Shown here: positions 17,940 through 25,603 of the stretch, piece by piece
Layout of the letters: every line of letters begins with the position of its first letter
Numbering within the stretch: the stretch's first letter is position 1
Source of the DNA: Nonlabens marinus S1-08
GTDB lineage: Bacteria > Bacteroidota > Bacteroidia > Flavobacteriales > Flavobacteriaceae
Assembly: GCF_000831385.1 (NCBI RefSeq)
Contig: NZ_AP014548.1
Coordinates: forward strand, 1,178,001 to 1,242,000
Direction: 5' to 3'
DNA length: 64,000 nucleotides
Position numbers and translations under genes: made by a program
The notes under the pieces: model-generated
What the model saw: only the letters and a program-made list of their open reading frames with translations
What the model was told of the DNA's origin: nothing
The model's database searches: none

Positions 17940-18959
17940 TCAACCTACCGCCAGCAAATTACAGCCTCTGATATCTGAATGATCAAAACGACCTAGTACC
18001 TCAAAAGTGCCATCTGCATAAGTCTTACATAAATCCTGAGTCGCGATAAAAGAACAGGACTCTAGGTTCGCTAAATCAATCACATTTAACCCGCCAGTTT
18101 TGCCATGCGCGATCCTGCTCAAGGGATCGTTGGTGTCCCTGGTGCTTACTTGCATCCATGCAGGTGGCTGGAAACGAATCCCATCAGGCGCATAAGCTTG
18201 CGACAATAGTTCAGTCATGCCGTATTCACTGTGTGTTTCCGCTTTCGTATTACGACTACGCTCAATATAAACTCCTTCGCCGCCTTGCGGATTGAAAGCG
18301 GATTTTAGAATTTGATGCAGCTCCGGCTTGATCATCTCTTTACGCATTCCCTTCATGCCGCCGGTTTCAATAATGATTGTGTTATTAAGTTCCATTGGGA
18401 ATTTTTCTGCCAGCTGCAGCAGGGCAAAAGTCACTCCTATTAAAATCACCTTGCGATTAGAATCCTGAAGGGATTTTAAAATTTGCGCCAGATCGTCTAG
18501 ATTGTTGAGGTAGAATCCGCTTTGTGCATCACCAGATTTTTTGATCCATCGGTCGACCATATACACTAGTGATGAGCCCGTACGTTCTAAATAATGTGGC
18601 AAGAGAGCAAGGATGGTGTAATCCTCATGGTTTCCATAAAACTGCTTGAAACTGTGATCTAGACTTTGATTATAAATTTCTAAATCTCCTACTAGATGCT
18701 GGGAAGTTTGTATTCCCGTGGTACCGCTACTGGTAAAAGTAATCGCCGGATCTTTTTGAATATCAGTGGTTACTTGATGCGTTTTAAAAAAAGAAATAGG
18801 AAGAAACGGAATCTCGCTCACATGTGCTGCTTTAGGCTTCCCTAATAGCTGGCAATATTTCCTATAGACTTGATTGCGCTCAAATTGATACGTGTAGACC
18901 TCCAGAGCCAATTCGTTAAACTGGCGATCACTTTTAATATCAAAAACTGGAAATTTCAC
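17940..18959 (-). CDS. LuxE-like acyl-protein synthetase / acyl-adenylating enzyme
   Basis: About 340 residues of the acyl-protein synthetase LuxE family (ANL-type acyl adenylation). The signature TFTSSGTTGIQTSQH is the phosphate-binding loop, and THSEYGMTELLSQAY is the second core motif. No luxCDAB genes are near, so this is not a bioluminescence locus; in Bacteroidota such proteins are usually of unknown acyl specificity. The start is uncertain. TTG 18977 gives a slightly longer frame but lies inside a perfect -7 box, so GTG 18959 is chosen. Just before THSEYGM there is a stretch FNPQGGEGVYIERSRNTKAE flanked by the two halves of the palindromic element, an apparent in-frame 15-residue insertion. 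Confidence 0.82.
   Translation of the reverse strand: MKFPVFDIKSDRQFNELALEVYTYQFERNQVYRKYCQLLGKPKAAHVSEIPFLPISFFKTHQVTTDIQKDPAITFTSSGTTGIQTSQHLVGDLEIYNQSLDHSFKQFYGNHEDYTILALLPHYLERTGSSLVYMVDRWIKKSGDAQSGFYLNNLDDLAQILKSLQDSNRKVILIGVTFALLQLAEKFPMELNNTIIIETGGMKGMRKEMIKPELHQILKSAFNPQGGEGVYIERSRNTKAETHSEYGMTELLSQAYAPDGIRFQPPAWMQVSTRDTNDPLSRIAHGKTGGLNVIDLANLESCSFIATQDLCKTYADGTFEVLGRFDHSDIRGCNLLAVG
18239..18301. repeat. Split (long-form) palindromic element inside the LuxE-like gene
   Basis: CCGCTTTC at 18239-18246 and GAAAGCGG at 18294-18301 are the two arms of the element. Instead of the normal central GC they are separated by 47 bases. The 45-base excess is exactly 15 codons, so SAF-A-KAE of short copies becomes SAF-(16 residues)-KAE. 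Confidence 0.75.
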
Positions 18960-18974
18960 TAAAATCTTTTCGAA

Positions 18975-18982
18975 CAAAAGTA
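18975..18982 (-). promoter_or_regulatory. -7 box of the LuxE-like gene
   Basis: TACTTTTG on the minus strand is a perfect TAnnTTTG. It overlaps the possible TTG start at 18977 and so favours GTG 18959 as the start codon. Confidence 0.55.
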
Positions 18983-18985
18983 AAC

Positions 18986-19015
18986 AAAAAGCGCCGCAGG
19001 TTTCCCTGCGGCGCT
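18986..19015 (-). terminator. Intrinsic terminator after the type IX cargo gene
   Basis: The ten-base stem GCGCCGCAGG / CCTGCGGCGC with a four-base loop is followed on the minus strand by TTTTT. It abuts the LuxE-like promoter. Confidence 0.9.
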
Positions 19016-19038
19016 CTTATAATCCTTGTTCTTGTAGT

Positions 19039-20808
19039 TTACTTCACTACTAACTTTCTAGTTTGAGAAGCATCTCCTTGAGAAATCTTTACGATGTACA
19101 ATCCAGTAGTTAAACTATCGATGTTGATAGTGTTAGTTACTGATTTTTGTGTGATTACTCGTTGACCTAAAGTAGAGAATACTTCTACATCAAATTCAGC
19201 ACCATTGGAAGAGTTGATGTTCAACTTGCTATTAGTTGCTGGGTTCGGGAAAAGGGTAAATTCCACTTTGTTCAAACTTGTAATGGAAAGCGTCAAAGCA
19301 CCTATGTCATTTGCATCTCTAGGAGAAATTGCATAAGGCTCTGGTCTACTGTTATTTTGTACCACAACACCAGTTAAAACTCCTGACTCAGTAGGAACTA
19401 CTTCACCGATGTAATCTTTACCAAAAAAGGAACGATGTGTAAATAATTCAACTCCATTGTCGATAGCGAGGTCTGCTCCATTTTCAAATACGATCGTTCC
19501 ATCTGCATTGGTAAAGGATACCATGCTAACTGATACTAATTCAGACTCATAATCTTCAGGATTCAGTGCAAGTGCGTTAAGAGATACGCTTTGTGGAGTA
19601 ACTGTGTTACCGCTAGACGTTGGTGCGCCTGGGTCTTCCGTTGGATTCAATTGTAATAAGCCGTTGAACTCAGTTAAAGACCCTGTAATTCCACTTACTC
19701 TGTCACCTCTGGTAAGTGCCGTTGTAATAACACCAGCGTTATCATCTATCAAGATAGCTCCAGTTGCATCTTCAATCCATTTTTGATTTCTGAATGATTC
19801 TGTGTGAGTAACTGTTACTTCACCAGTGATCGTAAATACCGTGGTGCTGGGCAGTGTAATAGCTCTTAACTCAGCTATGTTAGCTACTGTGTTTTGAGCA
19901 GCAACTTCAAAATTAATCGTTTGAATAACCTCTGGAGTTAACTTAGCTCCTGCCGGGTCTACAAGTTGAATGTCTAATGCATGGCTTCCCGCCGCTACAT
20001 TGCTGAAGGAAATGTCGTTAGTATCAAATTTGTCTGTAAATGCTTCTGAATCCAAACGATATTGTACATAACCATCATCAGTTCCTGTATTTCCAACGCT
20101 AAAATTATTTACAGTAAAAGAAGCTGTAAAATCTCCTGAAGCTAACACCTCATTATTATTAGGGCTGGTAATCGTCAAGCTAGGAGCAGGCTGACCTTCA
20201 AAAACGGTTACATCATCAAAGAAAAACTCTTCACCACCTGCATTTACACTTCCACCTACTCTTATCTGAAGAGTACTGGTACCGGTAAGTCCTGATACGG
20301 TAATGATTTCTGCACCGCTAGAAGTGTCCCAATCATTGCCGCCTTTTTCTCCAATAATAGTAGCGGTAGCACTTCCTAAGCCGTTCCAGTCTTGAACAAG
20401 AATGTAACTTCCACCATCGATTGAATAGTAAACATTGAACAAGTCCCCAGTTTCAAAGCCACCAGCATTGTTGCTTGCAGCTACTGAAAAACTAAAGGCT
20501 CCATTAGCAACTGAAATGTCAATTGCTTCAGACTGCCAGATGACTTCTCCATCCGTGTCTCTGAATGAAAATAAGCCTCCTACTGTTTTAGCCCAGTCAG
20601 AATTAGCTGTAAGCTCTCCCGCACTCGCGTCTATCGTCCAGTCAACACCAGCTGGATAATCTCCAATATTAACTAGTGTGCCACCTGTAGAACCTTCGAT
20701 ACCAGTTCCATCTGCAGGTGTGCTAAAATCTTCAATGTACGCTACCTGAGCGTTCATGTTTGTCAATGCAATAAGCGTAAAAATAAATAGAGTGTAAATT
20801 TGTTTCAT
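19039..20808 (-). CDS. Secreted protein with type IX sorting tail and OB-fold-like domain
   Basis: A 589-residue extracellular protein. A signal peptide covers residues 1-20 (ending NMNAQ). An N-terminal beta-sandwich of about residues 22-205 contains FSTPADGTGIEG and ends FFFDDVTVFEG. A second beta domain covers about residues 210-300. An OB-fold-like DUF5689-type domain covers about residues 315-495 (AELRAITLPSTTVFTITGEV, then WIEDATGAILIDDNAG). The C-terminus, FTLFPNPATNSKLNI to SLTTGLYIVKIS, is a Por secretion (type A sorting) tail. The substrate or role is not evident. It has its own -7 box and terminator, so it is monocistronic, and SprA at the left edge belongs to the export machinery. 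Confidence 0.85.
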   Translation of the reverse strand: MKQIYTLFIFTLIALTNMNAQVAYIEDFSTPADGTGIEGSTGGTLVNIGDYPAGVDWTIDASAGELTANSDWAKTVGGLFSFRDTDGEVIWQSEAIDISVANGAFSFSVAASNNAGGFETGDLFNVYYSIDGGSYILVQDWNGLGSATATIIGEKGGNDWDTSSGAEIITVSGLTGTSTLQIRVGGSVNAGGEEFFFDDVTVFEGQPAPSLTITSPNNNEVLASGDFTASFTVNNFSVGNTGTDDGYVQYRLDSEAFTDKFDTNDISFSNVAAGSHALDIQLVDPAGAKLTPEVIQTINFEVAAQNTVANIAELRAITLPSTTVFTITGEVTVTHTESFRNQKWIEDATGAILIDDNAGVITTALTRGDRVSGITGSLTEFNGLLQLNPTEDPGAPTSSGNTVTPQSVSLNALALNPEDYESELVSVSMVSFTNADGTIVFENGADLAIDNGVELFTHRSFFGKDYIGEVVPTESGVLTGVVVQNNSRPEPYAISPRDANDIGALTLSITSLNKVEFTLFPNPATNSKLNINSSNGAEFDVEVFSTLGQRVITQKSVTNTINIDSLTTGLYIVKISQGDASQTRKLVVK

Positions 20809-20824
20809 GTGAGTTAGTTTTACA

Positions 20825-20832
20825 CAAATATA
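20825..20832 (-). promoter_or_regulatory. -7 box of the type IX cargo gene
   Basis: TATATTTG on the minus strand lies 16 bases upstream of ATG 20808. Confidence 0.55.
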
Positions 20833-20934
20833 TGGGATTCAGGTAGCTCCGTTTCGTTTGAGAATTTGATTTAATGTTTAGATAACCTTAAAAAGGTGGT
20901 CGTCGGTATAGGTTGCAGTATGTCGATGGTTTGT

Positions 20935-20954
20935 TTCGCTTTCGCGAAAGCGAA
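20935..20954. repeat. Palindromic element copy, 20 bp, intergenic
   Basis: Perfect 20-bp palindrome in the 277-base divergent gap between the type IX cargo gene and the response regulator. Apart from this copy and the cargo -7 box I see only a weak TACATTAG box at 21061 there. Confidence 0.95.
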
Positions 20955-21085
20955 CTTCTACTTTGAAATAATCACTGGCTTATAAGGCCGTTGTGAGGTG
21001 ACTATATCGAATTAACCTTTTGCTAAACTTGTAATACCCCAAAGTATCTCATTATTTAGGTACATTAGCAATTCATTTGCACCCC

Positions 21086-21778
21086 ATGAAAGAGTCAAAA
21101 GCTAAAATTCTACTCGTTGACGATGAGCCCGATATTCTTGAAATCGTAAGCTACAACCTGAAAAACGAAGGCTACCAAGTGTACACTGCAGAAAACGGTG
21201 AGGAAGCTGTTAAAAAAGCAAAGAAGAAAAAGCCTGATCTTGTGATTCTTGATGTCATGATGCCCGTGATGGATGGCATTGAGGCCTGTGAGAAAATGCG
21301 CAAGATGCCAGAGCTGGATAAAACCATCATCACTTTCTTGACGGCTCGTAGCGAAGATTACTCCATGATTGCTGGTTTTGATGCTGGTGCTGACGATTAT
21401 ATTACTAAACCTATCAAGCCACGTGTGCTCGTTTCTAAAGTGAAATCTCTACTGCGTCGCAATGCTGCTGAGAAAGAAGGTGAGGATAACACTAAGAAAC
21501 TGGGTGATTTGATTATTGATCGGGATCAATATAAGATCTTCTTCAAAAAGAAAGAAATCGTCCTTCCTCGCAAGGAGTTTGAATTGTTGTCATTGTTAAC
21601 CACACAGCCTGGAAAAGTGTATACTCGAGAAGAAATTCTCGACGTGGTATGGGGCAATGAGGTTATTGTTGGTGGTCGTACTATCGATGTTCACATTAGA
21701 AAATTACGGGAAAAGCTGGGCGACAAGCGATTTAAAACAGTAAAAGGTGTAGGTTACAAATATGTCCAATCAAAATAG
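21086..21778 (+). CDS. Two-component response regulator, OmpR/PhoB family
   Basis: A 230-residue DNA-binding regulator. The receiver domain (about residues 5-120) shows the acidic pair VDDEPD, phospho-acceptor Asp in VILDVMMPVMDG, and Lys in DYITKPIKP. The winged-helix DNA-binding domain (about residues 135-228) has VLPRKEFELLSLL and GGRTIDVHIRKLREKLG. ATG 21086 (MKESKAKILLVDDE) is chosen over TTG 21077. It overlaps its kinase gene by 17 bases, a classic cognate pair. The closest family is PhoB, but no phosphate genes lie nearby, so the signal is not assigned. Confidence 0.93.
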   Translation: MKESKAKILLVDDEPDILEIVSYNLKNEGYQVYTAENGEEAVKKAKKKKPDLVILDVMMPVMDGIEACEKMRKMPELDKTIITFLTARSEDYSMIAGFDAGADDYITKPIKPRVLVSKVKSLLRRNAAEKEGEDNTKKLGDLIIDRDQYKIFFKKKEIVLPRKEFELLSLLTTQPGKVYTREEILDVVWGNEVIVGGRTIDVHIRKLREKLGDKRFKTVKGVGYKYVQSK

Positions 21779-22868
21779 CAACACACGCCGCAGTTATAGA
21801 TTTGCATTAAGATCCTCTGTTTTTATAACACTTATTCTAGGTGGATTTTTAGTGCTGTTAATTGTTCTAGGAGCGCAGATCGCATGGTGGCATTTTTTTG
21901 CTTTTATTTCTTCTGTTTTTCTGGTCTGCTTCTTTGTTATCCAGTATCGGGTTCAAAAGTTTATTTACAGACGTATTAAAAAGATTTATGAAGACGTTAG
22001 TTTGCTTGAGTCTACAGACTTTGCAGATCGTGAAATAGCCACTGACATGCGAACTTTGACCAAGCAAGTCGAACAATTTGCTCGCAACAAGAAAATTGAG
22101 ATTGAAACCCTGAAAGTACGCGAAGCGTATAGAAAGGAATTTTTAGGAAATATTTCTCACGAACTCAAAACACCACTATTTACTGTTCAAGGTTATATAG
22201 ATACCTTGATAGAAGGAGCTCATAAGGATAAATCTATACGCAAGAAGTATTTGAATCGAGCCCAGAAAGGAGTAGAGCGATTGACTTATATAGTCAATGA
22301 CATGGACATGATCACTAAGCTTGAAATAGGTGATATGAACCTAGAAAAAACCGAGTTTGATATCGTAGAGCTTATTCGTCAGGTATACGATCAGTTTGAG
22401 ATGAAAGCTGCTAAAAAGAGCATTTCACTTGTTTTTGACATGGTCTATACCGCACCTATCATGGTTTTTGCAGACCAAGAACGCATACAGCAAGTGGTAG
22501 CTAATTTACTGGTCAATTCCATTAAGTATGGCAAAAAAAATGGAACTACAGAGGTAGCCATTGAAGACCTGATCAATAATAAGGTGATTCTAAGAGTAAC
22601 CGACAATGGTGAGGGAATCGACAAACTTCATATCCCTAGACTTTTTGAACGCTTTTTTAGAGTGGATCGTACCGGCTCTCGTAAGGAAGGTGGTTCTGGA
22701 CTAGGTCTGGCCATTGTTAAGCACATCGTAGAGGCACATAACGAGCGTATCTATGTAGATAGTGAGTTAGGAATAGGATCAGAATTCTCATTCACATTAG
22801 AGAAAGCATCACCAATCAAAGCCTTTAAGCCTAAACCTTCTTCCTCAAGCACTCCTAGTCCAGAATAA
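21762..22868 (+). CDS. Membrane sensor histidine kinase, PhoR-like
   Basis: A 368-residue kinase with two N-terminal membrane helices (about residues 15-38 and 43-62), very little periplasmic sequence and a short linker. It has a dimerisation domain with phospho-His in FLGNISHELKTPLFTVQGY (about residues 125-145), and an ATPase domain with N box VVANLLVNSIKYG, G1 DNGEGID, F box FERFFRVD and G2 GSGLGLAIVKHI. The small sensor region suggests membrane-internal or partner-mediated sensing. The last 118 bases overlap the 3' end of a convergent glycosyltransferase gene. The conserved GIGSEFSFTLE lies inside the overlap, so the overlap is not an annotation artefact on this strand. Confidence 0.93.
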   Translation: MSNQNSNTRRSYRFALRSSVFITLILGGFLVLLIVLGAQIAWWHFFAFISSVFLVCFFVIQYRVQKFIYRRIKKIYEDVSLLESTDFADREIATDMRTLTKQVEQFARNKKIEIETLKVREAYRKEFLGNISHELKTPLFTVQGYIDTLIEGAHKDKSIRKKYLNRAQKGVERLTYIVNDMDMITKLEIGDMNLEKTEFDIVELIRQVYDQFEMKAAKKSISLVFDMVYTAPIMVFADQERIQQVVANLLVNSIKYGKKNGTTEVAIEDLINNKVILRVTDNGEGIDKLHIPRLFERFFRVDRTGSRKEGGSGLGLAIVKHIVEAHNERIYVDSELGIGSEFSFTLEKASPIKAFKPKPSSSSTPSPE

Positions 22869-23860
22869 TTTTCTAATTGATCTAGCATTTCAATCTGAAA
22901 ATCTTCTTGAGTTGCAAACGGTGCCATACCTTGTTTTTCCAAATGACTTGCCAGATACTCCTGTTCAAATTGACCTGGAGTTGGAATGAAAAAGGCTTTT
23001 TTCCTCAATTTACATAAGTCCATAATACTGGTATAGCCACTGCGGCATAAAACCATTTGAGACCTTTCCATCGCTTTTTGTAAACCGTCAGTTGAAAGAT
23101 AATTATGATAGGTTAGTTTGCCTTTTTTACTGACTGTCTGCAGGGGTTCAACTATTCCTGCAACAAATAAAACACTGCCATTGAATTTTTTAAGTTGCTC
23201 TAGAAGTATGTTTTCTAATATGCCACGTTGAGGCTCTGGTCCAGAAAGAATGACCAGCAAGTCATACTTGTATTGCAAAGGTTGTTTGTACTCAAACCTA
23301 CTAATAGGACCCAAATACACCTTCTCAATAGCGGAATCATTGTTATAGGATAACTTACCCGTCAAATTAGGATAACTAGCATGATCTGGTATCCAGCAGG
23401 CTTTAAACTTTCTTATATAATGCAAGTGTAACTGCGTGCTCAACCAGGTGGTGCCTCCTGAAAGTACCTGCAGTTGATGAGACATGATTACACACGGGAC
23501 GGTCCTTGAATACAGTCCCAGCCGGTTGTCACTGATGACGCCATGCAAATCATATTCATGGATCAAATGGGGTAGAAGTCGATGTTCAGCACGAATGGCA
23601 TTCCATATTTTAGGAGAATCCTTGAGTAGTTTCAGCTTTAAATGCTCTCCTTTCTCAGCATATTCAACATCATAAGCGGGCAATTCAACAGCAGGAAGCT
23701 CTGGAAATTCTTTTTTTAAAAGTTCTAAAGCCGGGCCATCGCTAGCAATGATAGGCTGATCACCGTTTTCTAAAAGCGCTTTGATCAAGGGAATGCAGCG
23801 AGTCGCATGACCTAGTCCCCAATTCAATGGTGCAACCAAAATGTTTTTAGATATTTGCAT
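22751..23860 (-). CDS. MurG-like glycosyltransferase (GT-B fold)
   Basis: A 369-residue GT-B glycosyltransferase. The N-terminal Rossmann half starts VAPLNWGLGHATRCIPLIKAL, a glycine-rich acceptor-site loop. The C-terminal half contains LVILSGPEPQRG, CRSGYTSIMDLCKLRKKAFFIPTPGQFEQEYLA, the donor-binding region of GT28-like enzymes. The donor and acceptor are unknown. Its final 38 residues are encoded antisense to the kinase C-terminus; this tail (SNVNENSDPIPNSLST) looks non-conserved, so the overlap mainly costs this gene a free tail. It starts at ATG 23860, divergent from trmB with a 69-base gap. Confidence 0.85.
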   Translation of the reverse strand: MQISKNILVAPLNWGLGHATRCIPLIKALLENGDQPIIASDGPALELLKKEFPELPAVELPAYDVEYAEKGEHLKLKLLKDSPKIWNAIRAEHRLLPHLIHEYDLHGVISDNRLGLYSRTVPCVIMSHQLQVLSGGTTWLSTQLHLHYIRKFKACWIPDHASYPNLTGKLSYNNDSAIEKVYLGPISRFEYKQPLQYKYDLLVILSGPEPQRGILENILLEQLKKFNGSVLFVAGIVEPLQTVSKKGKLTYHNYLSTDGLQKAMERSQMVLCRSGYTSIMDLCKLRKKAFFIPTPGQFEQEYLASHLEKQGMAPFATQEDFQIEMLDQLENYSGLGVLEEEGLGLKALIGDAFSNVNENSDPIPNSLST

Positions 23861-23929
23861 GCGATAAAGATACGGTGCCGCTGTAGGAGCAAGAACACTA
23901 GTAGATTATGTAACCTTTAAATAATTGTT

Positions 23930-24601
23930 TTGGGAAGTAAAAATAAAATGAAGCGTTTTAGAGAGAATGAAACATTCCCAAACGTAGTCCAGCCAACCCG
24001 TGAGGAGATGGTAGATGGTTTTGAATGGAAAGGTAAATGGGCTGAGTTTTTTAAAAATGACCATCCCATCACTCTAGAATTAGGTTGTGGGAAAGGGGAG
24101 TATACCGTGGATTTAGCACGTAAGCATCCAGACCGCAACTTTATAGGCATTGATATTAAGGGGTCTCGATTTTGGAGAGGTGCAAAAACAGCCATCGAAG
24201 AAGGTTTGCAAAATGTGGCCTTTCTTAGAACTCAAATTGAGTTGGTGGATTACGCTTTCGCGAAAGCGGAAATATCAGAAATTTGGATCACCTTCCCAGA
24301 TCCGCAAATCAAGTATAAGCGTACGAAACACCGCATGACCAACCCTGAATTCTTAGATCGATATCGCACTATCTTAAAACCAGATGGCATCATACACCTC
24401 AAAACAGATTCTGAATACATGCACGGTTATACACTGGGCTTATTACAAGGCCTGGGAGAGGAGGTGCTATACGCCCACCATAATATATATACGAACACAG
24501 AAGCTCCAGAGGAAGTGGTAGGGACACAAACTTTCTATGAAAAACAGTATCTTGAGCTAGGAAAGCCTATAACCTATATGAAGTTTAAGTTGCGTAGATG
24601 A
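23930..24601 (+). CDS. trmB: tRNA (guanine-N7-)-methyltransferase
   Basis: A 223-residue SAM-dependent enzyme methylating G46 of tRNA. Motif I is LELGCGKGEYTVDLA at about residue 48, FIGIDIKGSRFWRGAKTA follows, and the diagnostic EIWITFPDPQIKYKRTKHRM lies at about residue 118. The start is TTG 23930, giving MGSKNKMKRFRENETFPNVVQPTREE. I recall the MGSKNK leader as conserved in flavobacterial TrmB, so the TTG is preferred over ATG 23948. A palindrome copy encodes YAFAKAE just before the EIWITF motif without changing the expected spacing. It overlaps the LysE gene by ATGA. Confidence 0.94.
   Translation: MGSKNKMKRFRENETFPNVVQPTREEMVDGFEWKGKWAEFFKNDHPITLELGCGKGEYTVDLARKHPDRNFIGIDIKGSRFWRGAKTAIEEGLQNVAFLRTQIELVDYAFAKAEISEIWITFPDPQIKYKRTKHRMTNPEFLDRYRTILKPDGIIHLKTDSEYMHGYTLGLLQGLGEEVLYAHHNIYTNTEAPEEVVGTQTFYEKQYLELGKPITYMKFKLRR
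24253..24268. repeat. Palindromic element copy, 16 bp, in trmB
   Basis: Perfect 16-bp palindrome in the AFAKA phase, directly upstream of the conserved ITFPDPQ motif. Confidence 0.95.
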
Positions 24602-25218
24602 TCAGTTTTTTACACTTTTTATTTGGGCTTGCCATCGGGTTTGTAGGTGTTATACCTCCTGGGTTGCTGAATCTGACAGCCGCCAAAGTAAGTGTGAAGC
24701 AAGGGCGCCGTGCGGCGATCATCTTTGCGGCAGGAGCCTCATTAGTGGTTATTGTTCAGGTATATATAGGCGTATTTTTTTCGGAACTGTTAAGCCAAAG
24801 TCCAGAGGTTTTGACCATGCTGGAACGATTTGCCATCATCATCTTTTTTGGTCTTTCCATTTTCTTTTTGATACGGGCTCGACTGGACAGCAAGCCACAA
24901 CTAAAACCTTTGCATAAAGCGGATTATAAACTATTCGGGCAAGGAATAATTTTGTCTGCACTTAATGTGTTCCCTATTCCATTTTATATAGGATTTAGTT
25001 CTTTTTTAGCCAGTCGGAATGCCTTTGAGTTTGAATTTCCAATGGCTCATTTCTTCATTTTAGGAGCTACTCTTGGTACTTTTTTAATGTTGTGCGCTTA
25101 TATCAAATATGTCAAACGCTTTGGGTTTGATAGTACCACTTTTGCACGCAAGGTGAATTATTTGCTCGCTTTTATGACCATGGCTATTGCTGTGTTTACG
25201 CTTATTAGAATTTACTGA
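24598..25218 (+). CDS. LysE family transporter
   Basis: A 206-residue inner-membrane protein with six hydrophobic segments, the LysE/RhtB exporter topology. The N-terminal helix contains GFVGVIPPGLLNLTAAKVSVKQG, matching the conserved GxxPGP-like loop of the family. Homologues export amino acids; the substrate cannot be inferred here. It is translationally coupled to trmB (ATGA), and its last base is the first base of the next start codon. Confidence 0.85.
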   Translation: MISFLHFLFGLAIGFVGVIPPGLLNLTAAKVSVKQGRRAAIIFAAGASLVVIVQVYIGVFFSELLSQSPEVLTMLERFAIIIFFGLSIFFLIRARLDSKPQLKPLHKADYKLFGQGIILSALNVFPIPFYIGFSSFLASRNAFEFEFPMAHFFILGATLGTFLMLCAYIKYVKRFGFDSTTFARKVNYLLAFMTMAIAVFTLIRIY

Positions 25219-25556
25219 TGGCAAACTCAGATTTTTTTGAAAGAGTGTATGAGGTAGTGCGTCAAGTTCCAGTAGGCAAGGTGACTAGCTATGGAGCAAT
25301 AGCTAAATATCTAGGTACGCCGCGCAGCAGTAGAGCCGTAGGTTATGCCATGAATGCAGCACATGCTCATCTGGACGTTCCAGCACAACGAGTGGTCAAC
25401 CGCAATGGATTGTTAACAGGGAAACACCATTTTCCAGGAACACACCTAATGCAGCAACTGCTAGAGAGTGAGGGTTTAATTATTCAAAAAGATCAAGTCC
25501 AAAACTTTGATGCTGTTTTTTGGGATCCGATGCTGGAACTAAGTTTAGACCAATAA
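25218..25556 (+). CDS. Alkyltransferase-like protein (ATL, MGMT-fold without active Cys)
   Basis: A 112-residue DNA-binding protein of the O6-alkylguanine alkyltransferase-like group. VPVGKVTSYGAIAKYLGTPRSSRAVGYAMNA is the helix-turn-helix and arginine finger. The active-site PCHR of true methyltransferases is replaced by VPAQRVV, so no alkyl-acceptor cysteine exists. Known ATL proteins bind alkylated guanine and flag it for nucleotide excision repair. It is the third gene of the trmB-LysE-ATL operon and is followed by a terminator. Confidence 0.9.
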   Translation: MANSDFFERVYEVVRQVPVGKVTSYGAIAKYLGTPRSSRAVGYAMNAAHAHLDVPAQRVVNRNGLLTGKHHFPGTHLMQQLLESEGLIIQKDQVQNFDAVFWDPMLELSLDQ

Positions 25557-25581
25557 AAAACCGCGGCATTGCCGTGGTTTT
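25557..25581. terminator. Bidirectional terminator between ATL and aldehyde dehydrogenase genes
   Basis: CCGCGGC / GCCGTGG with a three-base loop, flanked by an A run on the left and a T run on the right, sits between convergent genes. One pair is G-T. Confidence 0.85.
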
Positions 25582-25603
25582 ACTTTTAACCATTTCTCAG
25601 GTT

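Noticed and set aside
17940..18977. Bioluminescence (lux) operon
   Set aside because: Only a LuxE-like adenylating protein is present; luxC, luxD, luxA and luxB are absent nearby.
23917..24195. Minus-strand frame overlapping trmB
   Set aside because: It is a shadow of trmB, which has all its methyltransferase motifs and coupling to the next gene.
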